Of a stretch of DNA of 64,000 bases, positions 28,161 to 40,992 are shown in pieces (the first letter of the stretch is position 1; each line of letters opens with the position of its first letter). The DNA lies in assembly GCA_013399305.1 (NCBI GenBank), contig VXAI01000013.1, positions 7,463,132 through 7,527,131 of the forward strand. Reading direction: 5' to 3'. The notes below the pieces were generated by a model that saw nothing but the letters and a program-made list of their open reading frames with translations, had not been told where the DNA came from and made no database searches. The stretch is from Rostratula benghalensis. Taxonomy: Eukaryota; Chordata; Aves; Charadriiformes; Rostratulidae. The translations under genes were made by a program, and so were the position numbers.

Positions 28161-31100
28161 CACAACCTGCTTGTCAGGCCTCCAGTCTCCTGACTACCTA
28201 ACCACTCTGCAGATACCACGATCTTGATCACTGATGGCGCTGTGCCACCATTCCCCTTGCCTGTGCACACCAGCCTTTCTCACAGCAGTAACTCTACCCA
28301 CTCCTGCACACCAGACAGCATGCCTCCAAATTGCAGACCCATGTCCAGCAGAAAGCAATCCCCTCTGCCTTCCAATCCAGGGCAAAGCTGAAGCTGTAGC
28401 TGCATGCTCTGTGGTCACCAGGACAGCCTCAGGGCCACATGAAGCTGCCACCACAGGCTTGATAGCAGGCTGCTCTGTCTGTGCTGGCACCTGGAGGGAA
28501 CCAAGTGTCGACAGAGGTGGAGAAAATGCTCCCATGCTCGCAGGGATCTCACAGAAGATAATTTAAAGCATTCAAAGAAGGTGCCTCAGCTGACAGGCTT
28601 ACAACCCTCCTTTTCCTTCATGTGCAGTGAAGGACAAAAAGTGATAGCTAGTGTGATAGCTCAGAACAAACCTGGGGTGAGGATGTTCCTACCTTAGGCA
28701 TCCTGGCTGTGTGCTTGGGGTCTCAGGGGCTGATTCAAGGCTTGGTGTATCCCAGCTGGCAGCTGGAGAGTGGCACTCTAACCATACCCCTTCCCTTCAA
28801 GATAGCTTTCTCTGCAAGGACAAGCCCCAACTTCTTGTGCACATGGTGGCTCGTTGTTGTGCCAGCAAGCAGTTCCTGACCATGGCTTGAAGATATTGTG
28901 GAGGCCAATCAGCAGCAGCAGATGCCTTGCCTGAAACTGCAGCTGCTTTAAGAATCCACAGCACAGACTAAACGTGTCAAAAAGTGTGAAGGTTGTCTTA
29001 AGAGGTGAAGAAACAGATGTTATCTGCAGTGATGAGAATTTTTAACAAATTTTTATTAATTAGTGTTTGCTTCAGACCTCAAACGCTAGAGCAGAAGAAA
29101 GAAGTAAAGGGTAAAGCAGAAAAGTCACAGGTTAATAAGCAAATCAAAGAAGCAAATACATGAAAGACTAGGGTGGGGGGCAGGAAGAAACAAAAAGCAT
29201 TTAGTTACCCATACCAGCTCCTTCAAGCAGGATCTTGCACTACATTAATCCCTGAAGGCTTTTATCAACCAGCGTTTGAACTCCCCCTGAGATAATGATA
29301 AGCCACCTCACTTGGCAGCATCTTACTCTGCCTCGCTGTTCTCTCAGATCAGCCACAGAAAAACCTGAAAATCCGGGGCTCCTGCTGCAGCATGGGCTTA
29401 GGGCAGCTGTTTTGGGATGGGTGAATGCTGGCAGGGGTGACAATGCTGCCCAGCCCTGCTCCTGGGCAGGCGGCACAGCTGTCCAGGGGACGGGGGTGCA
29501 GCCATGTGCTGCCTGGGCTTCTCCCTGGAGGTGACCATGGCCCTCCTCTGCTTCCTGAAAATCCTGGCGTGGCTGCATGCATGCCATGTAGCTTGACACA
29601 GGAGTAGGTACCAGCAGCTCCCATGTTGTCCCCAGGAGAGGAAGAGTCAGAGAAAGCACTGGCCACCATCAGAACTACCCTGCAGCTCTCCCCTAGCCCT
29701 ATGGGAGCTGTGCTGTCATGCCTCAAGCAAATTTTGTGATGCTTTTAAGCAGTTTTAAGCAGGTGGTTTCTACTCTTTAATTCATATCGGTCTTGTGTAT
29801 TGCACTTTCCCATTATGAGTTAGCAATCATTCACTTTTTTGAGGAGCAGAGAGCAGTATGTTGCTGTGCTGCCATTTGTTGTTCTTATTATTACTTAGTA
29901 TTTTAATTGTTAACATGATGCTTTAGGATGATGAAAGAGGGATTTCCAAATAAAACTTACAAACAGTGAATACATTAAAAAGTATGTTGCATAAAAATGA
30001 ATCCCACTTCAAAAGCCATACTCCAGGTTAATAATACTACAGCTGAGAGCAGAATTTTGTCCCAAATTACTATTGCTGAAGGAAGATTAAGGCTCAATAT
30101 GCAATTAGTTTCAGTTTAGCAAAAAGGGCAGGATGGAACAAGTATGCATCCAGTAGAGTATTTTCCATAGGACCAAAGCACTAAAGATCTTTTCTGTTGC
30201 TGTCTCAATTATACCAGACACAAAGTTTTGTCTTAACCTTTAATAAACCAGTCATTAAACAAACACGCCTTTGAATTTCACACTTATTTTTTTTTTAATA
30301 GTGGAATAATTATCCCTGTAAAAGTCCTGGTTTAAATATAAATATTGGTATGGAAATATTTTTAGGAATAAAAGTTATTCCTTTTCTGTCCCAGAATATG
30401 CTCCACTTATATAAGCACACTGATACTGGGTATAAACTCTTTTCCCCAGATACAGCTAATGCAATTCAAATCTTTATGTGAAATAGAGCCCAGGCATTTT
30501 CCTAGTCCTGTGCATTCCCTCAATCAGCGTGAGGAGGAGGAAGCCGATGAGTCACTGGAAATATGTTTTTCATTCTCCAAAAAAGTTAGGTTTAGGAGGC
30601 CTAAAAAGCGTAGTTTTGATACAGTGCTGTCTTCTGTCCTGGTTCTCAATGAAATTCTTTAAACTCCGTCAGTTCTCTAATGCCTTAAAGCCAGAATTAA
30701 TCAGGTCTGTCCTTTGCTCTTTTTCTGCTACAGTTGATCATTTTGTGCTGGTCAGTTCCTCTCTCTTTTGTGTCAAACCAAAATCAAAGGAAATGTTGAA
30801 ATTTAAGAAAGATACCAATGATTTTGCTTACATGAACTGTACAGAGCTTTAGGCAGGGACAGGTCCTTACCACAGGGTTACTAAATTTTTCAGCACTGAG
30901 GAATGCCATATTTAGTCAGGATCTGCATGTTGTGCAATGAATCTGTGATTTGCAAGTTATTCTGGAGGATATTTCTTTTTCCTTTTTGAGAATTTAACTT
31001 AATAGAGCAGCCTAAGGATAAAGGAGGAATGCTGAAAAGAAAAAAAAAGAAAGGATATTTTCTGAGAAATGTTTCTGTTTAGTCATAGTAAATATAATAA

Positions 31101-34100
31101 AGTAAACTTTATTGCCTGCAACAGATCATGCTTGAATATGGCTTCTTTGAGAACAGACTTTGAGCTTGTTAGTGAATAACTAGTTGAGAGTGGCAAAAGC
31201 AATGAGGAAAATCTTTATCAGAAGAGCGTTCATGGTTTTAAATTCAGGCCCTAACAACTTTAGAGACTTTTTAGAAATCTTTCCTTTTTCTCATAATCAC
31301 TCCCTTATGGCAAGGGTGCTATACCTGACAAGAGTTTCTTCCTTATGGAAAGAGTAAGAGTTCAACACTGCTCATTTCACTGTAGCCACACTGATGTTGC
31401 AGTTACGTGTGCCCCCAGGCTGGCTGGGCTCAGAGCTCACAGCTCCTGTGCTGCAGCAGGTTAAGGTCCTCTATGACTCTTTCCTTGGTTAACGATGAGA
31501 AAAATTGACTGTCTTTCTGAGCACATGGACTAAGAAAAGACAGACTGTGGAAAGTTATCAGCAGGCATATGATTTAGTTGGTATCTTTTTTCCAAAGCAT
31601 GCAGTCCTCACTAGTTGAAAGTGGCAGACAGTTCCCACCCCATCCCTGGAGAGTGGAAGATCAGCCTGGTTTGAGATGAGTGTCAAGCTCAAGTTCTTTG
31701 ATTTTCAGTATGTGTGATGCAGGTTTCAATATATCAGTACAAATATCCAGGAAAGATGTAAGACTTTGAGACTGCTATATTAACTACAACCTTTTCCTCT
31801 ATCAGCAAATTCCATGGCCCATAATTTTTCCTTGCATTAAAAACAGGGTACTTCTGACTGTTTTGGAATGTGAGAATCCCTCTCGGACCAACAATCAGAC
31901 CAGGACCTGACATGGAAAAGTAGAATCACTTTTCCACATCCTAAATGACCAGGCATACCCTTTGCTATGTGGGATTAAAATTATGTGAGGGCATTAGTTC
32001 TCAAGCATCATTTGCCGGCTCTTCTCAAACACATCAGCGCATTCTGTTTAGCTCTATTTAAAAAATAATCTTTTGCATAATGAAGTAGGAAGTAGGATAA
32101 AACAACAACAAAGTAATCATTCAAACCTCTTGAGAACTTAGCAAACCATCATTTATCATCATCATGGATGTAATTTGTTTGAGTAGAAGTATTTATAACA
32201 TTAGAGTTGTTTGAAGCCAGAACAAGCAGTTGTGTGTTAGATCTCCAAAGACAGAGCTTGGAAAACCAGGAGCTGCAGTCAGCAGAAGGCTTTCACAGAG
32301 CCTAAGACAAATTCTAGAATAATATATGTATTATGGAGTATCTTCATACAAAATCCAGAGCCTTACCTGCTCACAACTTCTTTTTTTTTTCTTTGTTTTT
32401 TGCAAATGCTGCTATTTATTTATTTGTTATATTTAGTGGAGCTGTACCTCAGGACTGACTTTAGAGCCCATTTGTACACAGAAAACTACATAGGATCTGT
32501 CTAGAAGAGCCTTAAAAGTTAAGTAGATATAGGGAAATTATATAAAGTGAAAATCAACAAGGTAATGCTAGAATGTCATTTAGTTCTCCTAAAGAACTTT
32601 CTTCCATGTGGATTGCACAGCAGAGTAATAAGTAAATGGAAATAAAAAAGTGGTGTACTGGGTAGAAAAGGGCAGGGGAGGAAAAGGGATAGCTGTGGAA
32701 TGTCATGAGTGTATACAGTTGTGAGAAGGGAAGGGTTAGGCAGGAGAAGACAATGGAGGACATTTGTTTATGCACAGGTCACTCCTCATCACAGTACAGT
32801 GGGTGCAGTGTCCCAGGGCAGGTGCAGTGAGTCCTCTGCGTGGACACACGCACCAAGCCACCAGACATCCTTTCACTGGCCTTGTGGAGGAAGGGGAGGA
32901 AGCCTTCAACAGACTTGGACTAGGAGGAGGGTTGGACACTGTGGAGGTGCTGGGACTTCTGTAAGCAGCAGTCCCACCAGTGGACCATATCCCCGCCAAA
33001 ATCAGCCTTTGGTTTGCTCCCCTCTGCAATCTTTCTTTGATGTAGCATGCTGCAAAACACAGGTAGGACCAGCAGAGCCTGAGTTCCTGCTGGTAGATTT
33101 GTCAGTGCAGGCATGTCCTGGGGGTTGAGTGCACCAGCTCTTGCTTCGTAAGTGCACCAACCACCCAGACTGCTTGTAGGCAATGTGGGCAAACCAGAGG
33201 AGAACACATGGCAAAATCCTATTAAGAGTGATTGGTTACTGGGGCTATCATAGATTTTTCTTGAGCCTTGTAACTAAATGGTCAGTTGTTATAGGCATCT
33301 TCATGGGATGTAGGTACATGTCATCAGTGTCAGCAGAATGTGATATAATTTTCTTCAGGAAGAAAGTTAAAACCTTGTACAATTATTTGAAGCAGCCTCT
33401 GTATTTTAGCTCAGGTTTAGTATGTTGCCTGTTACTACAGAATACCCCCTCAGGGCCTGGGACCACCTTGCAACACAAGTAAGAAATATTATAAATACAA
33501 ATTCATTACACAGTTGGATGTGATAAGGATCAGAAATAACAAATTCATGTTGATTAAAACATAACCCTAAGGAAAATTGAAATTTTTATTGCCTATATGC
33601 CTATTGTGTCAGCCCAGCAATCTGAAAAATGTCCATGTCAAGTGTTATTTCTTGAAAGGTAGAGCAGTATACTGACAATCCAGCTTTAAATTCAAACATG
33701 TCCCTAGGTTCATACCTGTAACTTTCATTTATGATGAACCTGGGAGAATATTGTATTAATGAATGCAGCTTATACACCACTGGAATAAATGACAGGCCAC
33801 AGATGGAGATCATGGAAGGATCAGCATGAGGTGCATATATTTTTCTGATACATTAAGCCGAGGAACTGACTACACCACAGTTTCTCATGCTGAGGTATAT
33901 TTGACGTATTTTTCCTTAGGTTTGCTTGTAAAGACAAAATAAATTGTCCTTCACATTCGTAAACATATTTCTTCTGTCAGACCACGCTGCTTCTGATACC
34001 CCATGGAAACAGCACATGGGGGAAGCTGTGCTTAGTATTCTGCAGAGTCGAGTGCCTGAGAGCTCTGAAACGGGAAGCTCTCCCCTCCAGCAAATTACTG

Positions 34101-35270
34101 CAGGGGAAAATAGACCATCCTCACTTTCAGCCTGCAAATATTTGCCTTAGTGAAGTGGAATGCAGTTTGTGAAAATAATGCTTATGGCATTTTCATATGA
34201 ATTTGGGTTTCACATAGTATTGAGTAGTGAAGAAAGACGAAAAGCTGAAACATCCAGATTATTCTAGGCAATAACATATTCCCTGGACTACATTTATCTG
34301 CATACATATATGCATTTCTTTGTGCATGTATGCAATCATGCAAGTGTACATTGCCATCAAGAAGCAAAGGTCCTACTCCAGCATCTAATGATGTGACCTG
34401 CAGTCCAGCCTTCCTCCTTTTCCCACACTCACTTTACCTAGAGATCTCATTTGAAAGAGAGATTGTGTATAGGCCTGGTGCTGGTCCTTTGCAAATGCAA
34501 AACTGTTTCAAGAATTTGTCAGTGTTAATCTGTCACACAAGTCTTTCCTGCAAAAGTGCCTGTCAAAGTCTCCTTTGCAATCCTGCTTAACAAGAACTTG
34601 AATGTTTAGGCTGATGATGGTCTAAGACCCCTGTCTGTCATGCTGACAAATACGGTTGTGGTGTTTCTTAGGATTTCTCTGCCTGTCTGGGTTAGTCTGC
34701 TGTCTCTAGTCTTCTACCCTACCACATGCTTTTTTTGTTTTGCCTTTTTTGGAAATTTATACAGCTCTTCAGACAAAGGAGTATTAGTCTTCATGCATTA
34801 AGATCATGCAAATTAATAAAAATAAATGAAAAGGGCACTAATAATGCACTCAAACAGGACAAGAAATGAACAGCAAAGCCCGAAGTAATAAAACTAAATT
34901 AAAACAGAACAGACAGAAAGAGAAAGGAACTCAGGAAGAAGCCCTGCCTTTTTTCAAAGACAAAGAATGTTTTCTATTTGAAGGATAACAGAATTTTTGC
35001 AAAGTCCTTATTGGCTGACTGAGATACATTTAAGGCACCAGAATTTCATTTTTTTCTCTTCTTTCAAAGTGACCACTATGACAACAAATAAGAGATTCCT
35101 AAGCAGCTGCCTAAAGTGATGGCTTCACGTATCCAGGCCCTTTGTACTTGGAGAAACTTTGGAATTCAGATGAGATTAGAGCACTTGCAAAATATAAACT
35201 GCATCAAACACAGAGGGCAGGCATTCTTTTCTCACAAAAACTATTGTGCTGAAATGCCACATATATAGCT
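28161..35270. other. Unique DNA with GC-richer patches, no recognisable gene
   Basis: Patches at about 28190-28560, 29290-29720 and 32730-33180 are richer in G and C than their surroundings. They carry overlapping open frames of up to 139 codons on both strands. The overlaps, and the lack of any recognisable domain, suggest that base composition rather than coding keeps stops rare. I cannot exclude a decayed LTR or a lineage-specific transcript. The rest is AT-rich unique sequence. Confidence 0.5.
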
Positions 35271-35280
35271 GAGCTGACCT

Positions 35281-35960
35281 GTGGTCCAGCCTGAAATCCG
35301 GAATTGTAGCCAAAATGGTTGAAACACTACCCGGCCTTTGAGTCCTCCCTCTGCTCCTTACCCCAGTCAGTGCAGAGGTCCTACGCAAAGGTTCAGTATC
35401 CCTTAAATCTCAAACCCGCTAAAAATAAATTCATTGACAAAAAGGCAAGCAGGAGCTGGCAGCTGGTGCTCTGCAGCAAGCAGGGGTGGGGCAGAGCCTG
35501 CGGAAAACGCAGGGGCGTGAGTGGGTGGGAGCACTTTTTGTGGGGGGTCCCGAGTCCCCAGAGGAAGATGACTGTCACAAGGTGAAGACTGGCCCTGTGG
35601 ATTTGCGCTACGTAATCGGTTTAGGTCGTGTGGAAAGTGCGACCCAAACTCAGCTCCGCTTAACCCAACACACTGCATGTAAGCTGCCTCTGCAAGCTCC
35701 GTTTCCATGGAAATGAAAGCATTTGCTTCCCTTGGTAAAGTGAACCTATTAGACTGAGTTCAGTAAAACGGGTTTTTTATCCCATTTCAGACAGGGAGAA
35801 GGTAAGGATTAGTTTGCAATCTGCACATGGCATTACAAGAGCGTGAGTTGATTATTCCTTCGGGGCTTTATGAGATTGGGGACTACTCGGCTCATTTACG
35901 TAGGTAGAACAATACCCATTTATGCTGAGGCTGACTCAGACGAGTAACTCTGCCAAAGCC
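35281..35960. promoter_or_regulatory. CpG cluster with X-box-like and AP-1 motifs (candidate regulatory element)
   Basis: By hand count, about twenty CpG dinucleotides fall within about 680 bp, whereas the adjoining 300 bp downstream has about one. The patch contains GTTTCCATGGAAAT at 35701-35714, close to the palindromic RFX X-box. It also has a TGACTCA AP-1 core at 35932-35938 and two TACGTA cores (near 35609 and 35898). Retained CpGs imply low germline methylation, as in a promoter or enhancer (inference). I see no convincing first exon, so a distal enhancer or a non-coding promoter is as likely as a gene promoter. A young GC-rich repeat is another possible explanation. Confidence 0.35.
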
Positions 35961-38282
35961 TTATAAATCTTACACCAAAAGGATGACAAAATAAATTTGA
36001 GCATATCTGCCCTCAAATTAGACTTTATTACTGCCATGGAATTCCAAAAATAGAATTATTCTAATTTCAAGAAGCAAAGGAGGTGTTTCAGATGCCCTAC
36101 TGATTTTTTTTAAGGATTGGATCAATTTCCTACAAACAAACCCTCTTCCTTACCACAAGATAAAATTATTAAATCTAATTAAAGTGAAAATCAGACATTT
36201 GCTGCAGTGATATTAAATAATAAGTTAGATTCTATCTCAAACGTAGAGGAAAGGTGGGATTTATATGGATTTTTTCTCAATATACCTTACCAGAAATACT
36301 GCCTGATGGGTCTCTCTCCAAGCTGTCAAAGAAATGGCAAATCTCCAAGGAATATTCTGGAAAGCAAAAGTTTTTAAATAAACCAGAAGCTGTTTTCAAA
36401 GCATGGTGGATCACTGAAGTTTGACAGAATGAGTACAGTGTTTACTTAGTTTCAATGTGGTAATCTTATTTAAAGTGGTCAGTAAAAAGGCTAATGCGAA
36501 AAAAATGGAGTAATTTTTCTCACTAGACCTGTTCTCTTTTCATACCTGTAAGCACTAGAGAACCAGAGTATCTGTGGGATAGGGAGGGCCATGTCCTGGC
36601 CCATGCTTCATTAATGTGATTGCTAATTAGAAACCAAGCTGCGGAATCATTAATTTCCCTCTTTCTCTAAGAGAAACCTAGTAAGACTTCAGATCCCAAA
36701 CTGGATTTATGGAACTTAGTTCACAGTTAAAGAAAAAAAAAATTTAATAAAACTAAAGATGATTTGGCCCCTGAAACATAAAAAGCAATTAAACTTGTAT
36801 TTATTTTGAGTATATTTTTCGTTCTTTTGAGATAAGGAATTCATATAAAATCAAGGCTGAACACGGACTATTATGCTGATATGTATCAGTTTGACTCCTG
36901 GAACTTAGGATATGTTTTTGTAGAAAATAAAATAAGCAAAAGTGAGGTTGCCACTCCTGAAGTACAGGAACGCTCCTTTGAAGCCAGGAACACCCTTCCC
37001 TCCCATCAAATCCCGCAGGGCAGAGGGTGCTCATCATTCCATCTGCATTATCAGTATCTTACAGAACTGGGCCATGCCATGAACCACGCTGTGGACCAAG
37101 TCATGCCATCCTAGTAGGGGATTGCCACAGATATTGAGAAAATTAATGCCTTTTTCTTTTTAAAGCTGAGGAAAATTTCCCACTGAATCTCAATTTCTCA
37201 GAAGCAACACCCATGTTTGTAAAGTTTTCAGGTAAATCTACACAAATCTTTTTGTTCCGTGTCATTATTCCTTCTCTTGCAAACCTCAAAGTATATAATG
37301 AACCTAAAATCCTTTAAAATGCATCCTTCTTTCAGTCTAAAGCAAATAAGTAACAAAAAGCAACTATTCAAAAATTCAACACAAGAAACAAAATTATTTC
37401 TAACACAAATGAGGTTATAAGACTGTCTTGGTCTAACACAGCTAATTCTACTGGGGCATAACCTGATCTCCTGCCCTGCAACATTATACTGTTTATAACC
37501 TGCTCTTTTAAATCAGTTCCTGATCAAGTCCATCTCCAGCTCATTAAAAATTATTCTACAAGAGTAGCTAATAAAAGAACTAATTGGGACACAGGCCAAC
37601 ATTTCCCAGCTTCTTGATAGAGTTCTGACATTTTAGTACTTTTAATTAAGTGTATGTTCTGGTATTAGGGTGTGCAATAAATTGTTCAGTAAAAATATGG
37701 AATATATTTCAGAACTCTTTTAGAAGAGAGGACATATCTTTATTTTAGTTTTGAAACAGACAAGGGTCTCTTAAAGTTCTGTTCTTAAATAAATGCACCA
37801 AGTTTGGAAGCATTTCTCCTCCTCTTGGTCTCATAATCCTGTGAAAATCTTATTTCTGTTCCTCAAGTTTTCTAGATTCCGTTGCTTGTAACAGACACAT
37901 AAGGCTATTTCTTTTTTCTCAGTTTTATTTAATTAGTGATCCTCTGAGCAGAGATCTGAAAACAAGAATAAATTCTACAAATACATTGAACTGAATACAC
38001 GCACACTGAAGACATTGGAAACAGAAGTTTTGCTTCCAAGATTACTTCATATTTGCCTTTCTCTTCTCTTTCAGCAGCCCGCTGTGTTTGGAGTGCAGAG
38101 TTTATTCTGCTAATGGCGCTTGTTGAAATCTTTGTTCTCATCACCCTTTAGGCAAATGGAAGTTCTGCAGCTGACCTCTGTGCGGGCAGACTCAGCCTGG
38201 ACCACAGATGTGTGCAGGCAATGGGAGAGATCACGTACAGAAAATAGAAGCGTAAAATCACTAAGGGCTTCGTAATACTTAG
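35961..38282. other. AT-rich unique DNA with a TAAT motif cluster
   Basis: No gene or transposon recognised. Three homeodomain-type palindromic or near-palindromic sites lie within about 46 bp: CATTAATG at 36609, CTAATTAG at 36623 and ATTAAT at 36649. They are reported separately as a finding. The remainder is ordinary AT-rich sequence. Confidence 0.5.
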
Positions 38283-38597
38283 GTACCTCCAGTACCTATA
38301 AGGGGCCTACAGAAAGATTGGGAGGGATTCTTTGCCAGGGAATGGAGCAATAGGACAAGAGGTAATGGTTTTAAATTGAAAGCGAGGAGATTTATAATAG
38401 ATACTAGAAAGAACTTACTTACTATGAGGGTGGTGAAACACTGGAATAGGTTGCCCAGATAAGTTGTAAATGTCCCTTCCTTGGACATGTTTAAGACCAG
38501 GCTGGATGGGGCTTTGAGCAGCCTGGTCTAGTGGGAAGTGGAAATTGATGATCTTTAAGGTCCTTTCCAACTCTAACCATTCTATGATTCTATAATA
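38283..38597 (+). mobile_element. CR1 LINE, 5'-truncated 3' end
   Basis: This copy begins within the end of ORF2 (TACCTATAAGGGGCCTAC). It carries the CR1 blocks GGACAAGAGGTAATGGTTTT, GAAACACTGGAATAGGTTGCC and GGCTGGATGGGGCTTTGAGC, and ends with GGTCCTTTCCAACTCTAACC and ATTCTATGATTCTATAAT. The terminal octamer-type repeat is intact, and no poly(A) follows. It is colinear with the copy at 13840 but has a deletion near its 3' end: the segment between the GTGGGAAGTG block and the GATGATCTTTAAGG block is shorter. It has no coding capacity. Confidence 0.93.
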
Positions 38598-39307
38598 ATA
38601 TGGGTAGGGATCTTGCTCATGCTCTCTCTATCCATACTACAAAACCCTCTTGCTTGACAGTCTAGTGGCCCTTCAACTGACACAACTGGAAGCTGGACTA
38701 AAACTGGGAATGCACCTGGACTAATAAACCAACTACTTCATAGCAAGGACATAGCAAGCCACATACTATCCGACAGGCAGCTCTTGCTTTCACACTCTCC
38801 GCTTCATAAGCCAGAAGAAACAAGGCTTTTGGTAACTCAGAGGGAAGGAAACACTGAACAGTCCCAGCCAAGGCAACACAAAAGCTTGTACAATAGGGTG
38901 AAAGGACTCCAAACTGCACAGAAAGTCTGCAGCATGGCTCTGCGTACCATTCAGGTGAGATCCAAAGAGTAGGTTGCTTGCTTTAGCTAATTTTCCATAC
39001 AATTATACTCTGAGTGCCATTGTCATGTAACAAATATTTCCTGAATTCAATCAACCAGATGATTTCAATCCATTTGCATTTCAATCCATACATTTTGAGC
39101 ATAAAGCCATCACAGGTGTTTCCTTTTGTTTGACCTTCTCAGCTGAGAAGCCAGTGACTGGGTAGATAATAATTCCCATATCACCCCTGTAGACTGGGTC
39201 TCAGCCAGCTGCTTTGTCTCCATAGCATGTGCTTGTATTTTAGAACAAGCTGGAAAAACAGTGTGGAACATTGGTTCTGTGTCCATATATATCTGTTTTA
39301 TTGCTAA

Positions 39308-39324
39308 AAAAAAAAAAAAAAAAA
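39308..39324. repeat. A-run
   Basis: An uninterrupted run of about 17 adenines. There is no recognisable retrotransposed sequence immediately upstream, so it is listed as a simple repeat only. Confidence 0.7.
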
Positions 39325-40972
39325 GTTATTTAATGTCCAGCATTGCCTGCAGGATATCTTTTATAAACATACAAGGCAAAAAAAGGAGGTTCAGTGACAT
39401 TTAAAGCACAGCTTGATACTCCATATATCACAGTATTAACAGTTTTAATTGTTTGCATTCTGAATGAAGATAACTGACACTAATTATTATATCACAAATA
39501 TATACCTGTAACAAAACAATTAAAGGAAGAATCAAATTTGGATTTGAGATACATTTATCTGCTGACTGCTATCTGTATCTGCTACCACACTAAAAATCCT
39601 GGACAACAGCAACAAAATTTAGGTTAAGGATGATGATAAAGAGATCAGTATCTGATCAGGCATCTATAAACAAGTAAGTAATATAAAAAAAAAAGCTTTT
39701 TGCACATAAAGCCTAATTACTTTGGGAGAAAATCCTTCTTTGCACACAGAAGGACAGATCATGTGCTAGCTCTAATTTATGCTGATCCTTATATATTGTA
39801 CAGTAGGGATCTGCCTTATCCCTTGGCTGTCTCTATGTGACATGCAATTTTTCACAGTACTTCCCAGTGATTTTCAGAATCCAGGAGCAATTCAGCATGG
39901 AGAACAATAGCAAGCAAGACATGGTGAGTTGTGTCTGCTCATGGCAATGCAGTTATGATATCTTCCAGCAATATGAAAAAAGATTGCATGTTATCATGAC
40001 TACCATTTGCTCTTGTATCAGCTGTAAAGCACAAAAGAATTTCTACCTTATATTTTACAATCTAGCCATCTCTGCCTTCTAAAGTAATTTCCATCTTTTC
40101 TCTCTCTTCTGTTACTTCTACCATAACAACACTTGAATCTGTTAAGGAAATGATGCTAAGTAACTTCATGTACAACAGCTAGCAGACTTATATTACATGC
40201 AAAATGTTTCCTCATTGTAACTTTTATGTTTATGATCTCTCTGAAAGCACTGCAAAATCCTTGGGTGATGTTACTGGTACAGCAAGCATAGCTATTTTAG
40301 GTATATGTTCATATTTCAAGATTAGCAAGGGAATTTTTTTTTTAATATGGCAGTTACTATAGTGACAATGACAGTTTCAGAGAGAAAAGATGGTATTGTG
40401 ATAAAGACATTATACTGAGATTCAGCTCAAATTGTCAGGAACTCTTCAGAGAGGGTCACGTACATCTTTTTACTTTCCTGTATTTTTTATTGTCTTGGCA
40501 CTGCTCTGGTGAACAAGTTGTTGACCTGAATTGCTGGAGTAGAGCTGGCTGAGAGCTGTTCTTTCATTCTGCAGAACTCACCCACAATAAAAAAAAAAAA
40601 GTTCTTGTTCTGTATCAAAACAACCCAAAATCTCTTGGAAGATATTTTGTCTAATTAAACTGAACTATGCTAGTTTTGTGCAGAAAGGGGACTTGGTCCT
40701 ACACTGCCAACCTGTCTCAAAGAGGCTAATACTGCTACAGTCTTGAGGTAGTTCTATAGTCTTCCACATTTTGAAAAGGAATTTCATTTTGAATTTGGAA
40801 AAAAGCACTCAAACTTTTTCTGGCAAAAAAAAAAAAAATAATGTCATAAGTGGTATGTTGATAGCAAAAGTTGAGTTTCTAATGAATTGGCGTTTTTGCA
40901 AAGACTTCTTTTTCCTCAAAAAAAAAACCCAGCTATAGCCTGCACAACCAAGCTGGTCAGTTGTTTGGTCAG

Positions 40973-40992
40973 TTTACAGATATTTACAGATA
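40973..40992. repeat. 10-bp perfect tandem duplication
   Basis: TTTACAGATA occurs twice head to tail. It is a small local duplication of no evident function. Confidence 0.75.

Noticed and set aside
28194..28566. Paired 110- and 113-codon frames on opposite strands
   Set aside because: Mutual overlap on both strands points to composition and not to a gene.
29240..29659. 139-codon minus-strand open frame
   Set aside because: It overlaps long frames on the other strand and in another phase, has no recognisable domain, and sits in a GC-rich patch where stops are rare by composition.
32709..33128. 139-codon plus-strand open frame
   Set aside because: The complementary strand is also open, the translation is low-complexity Ser/Gly/Arg-rich in places, and nothing in it resembles a known family.
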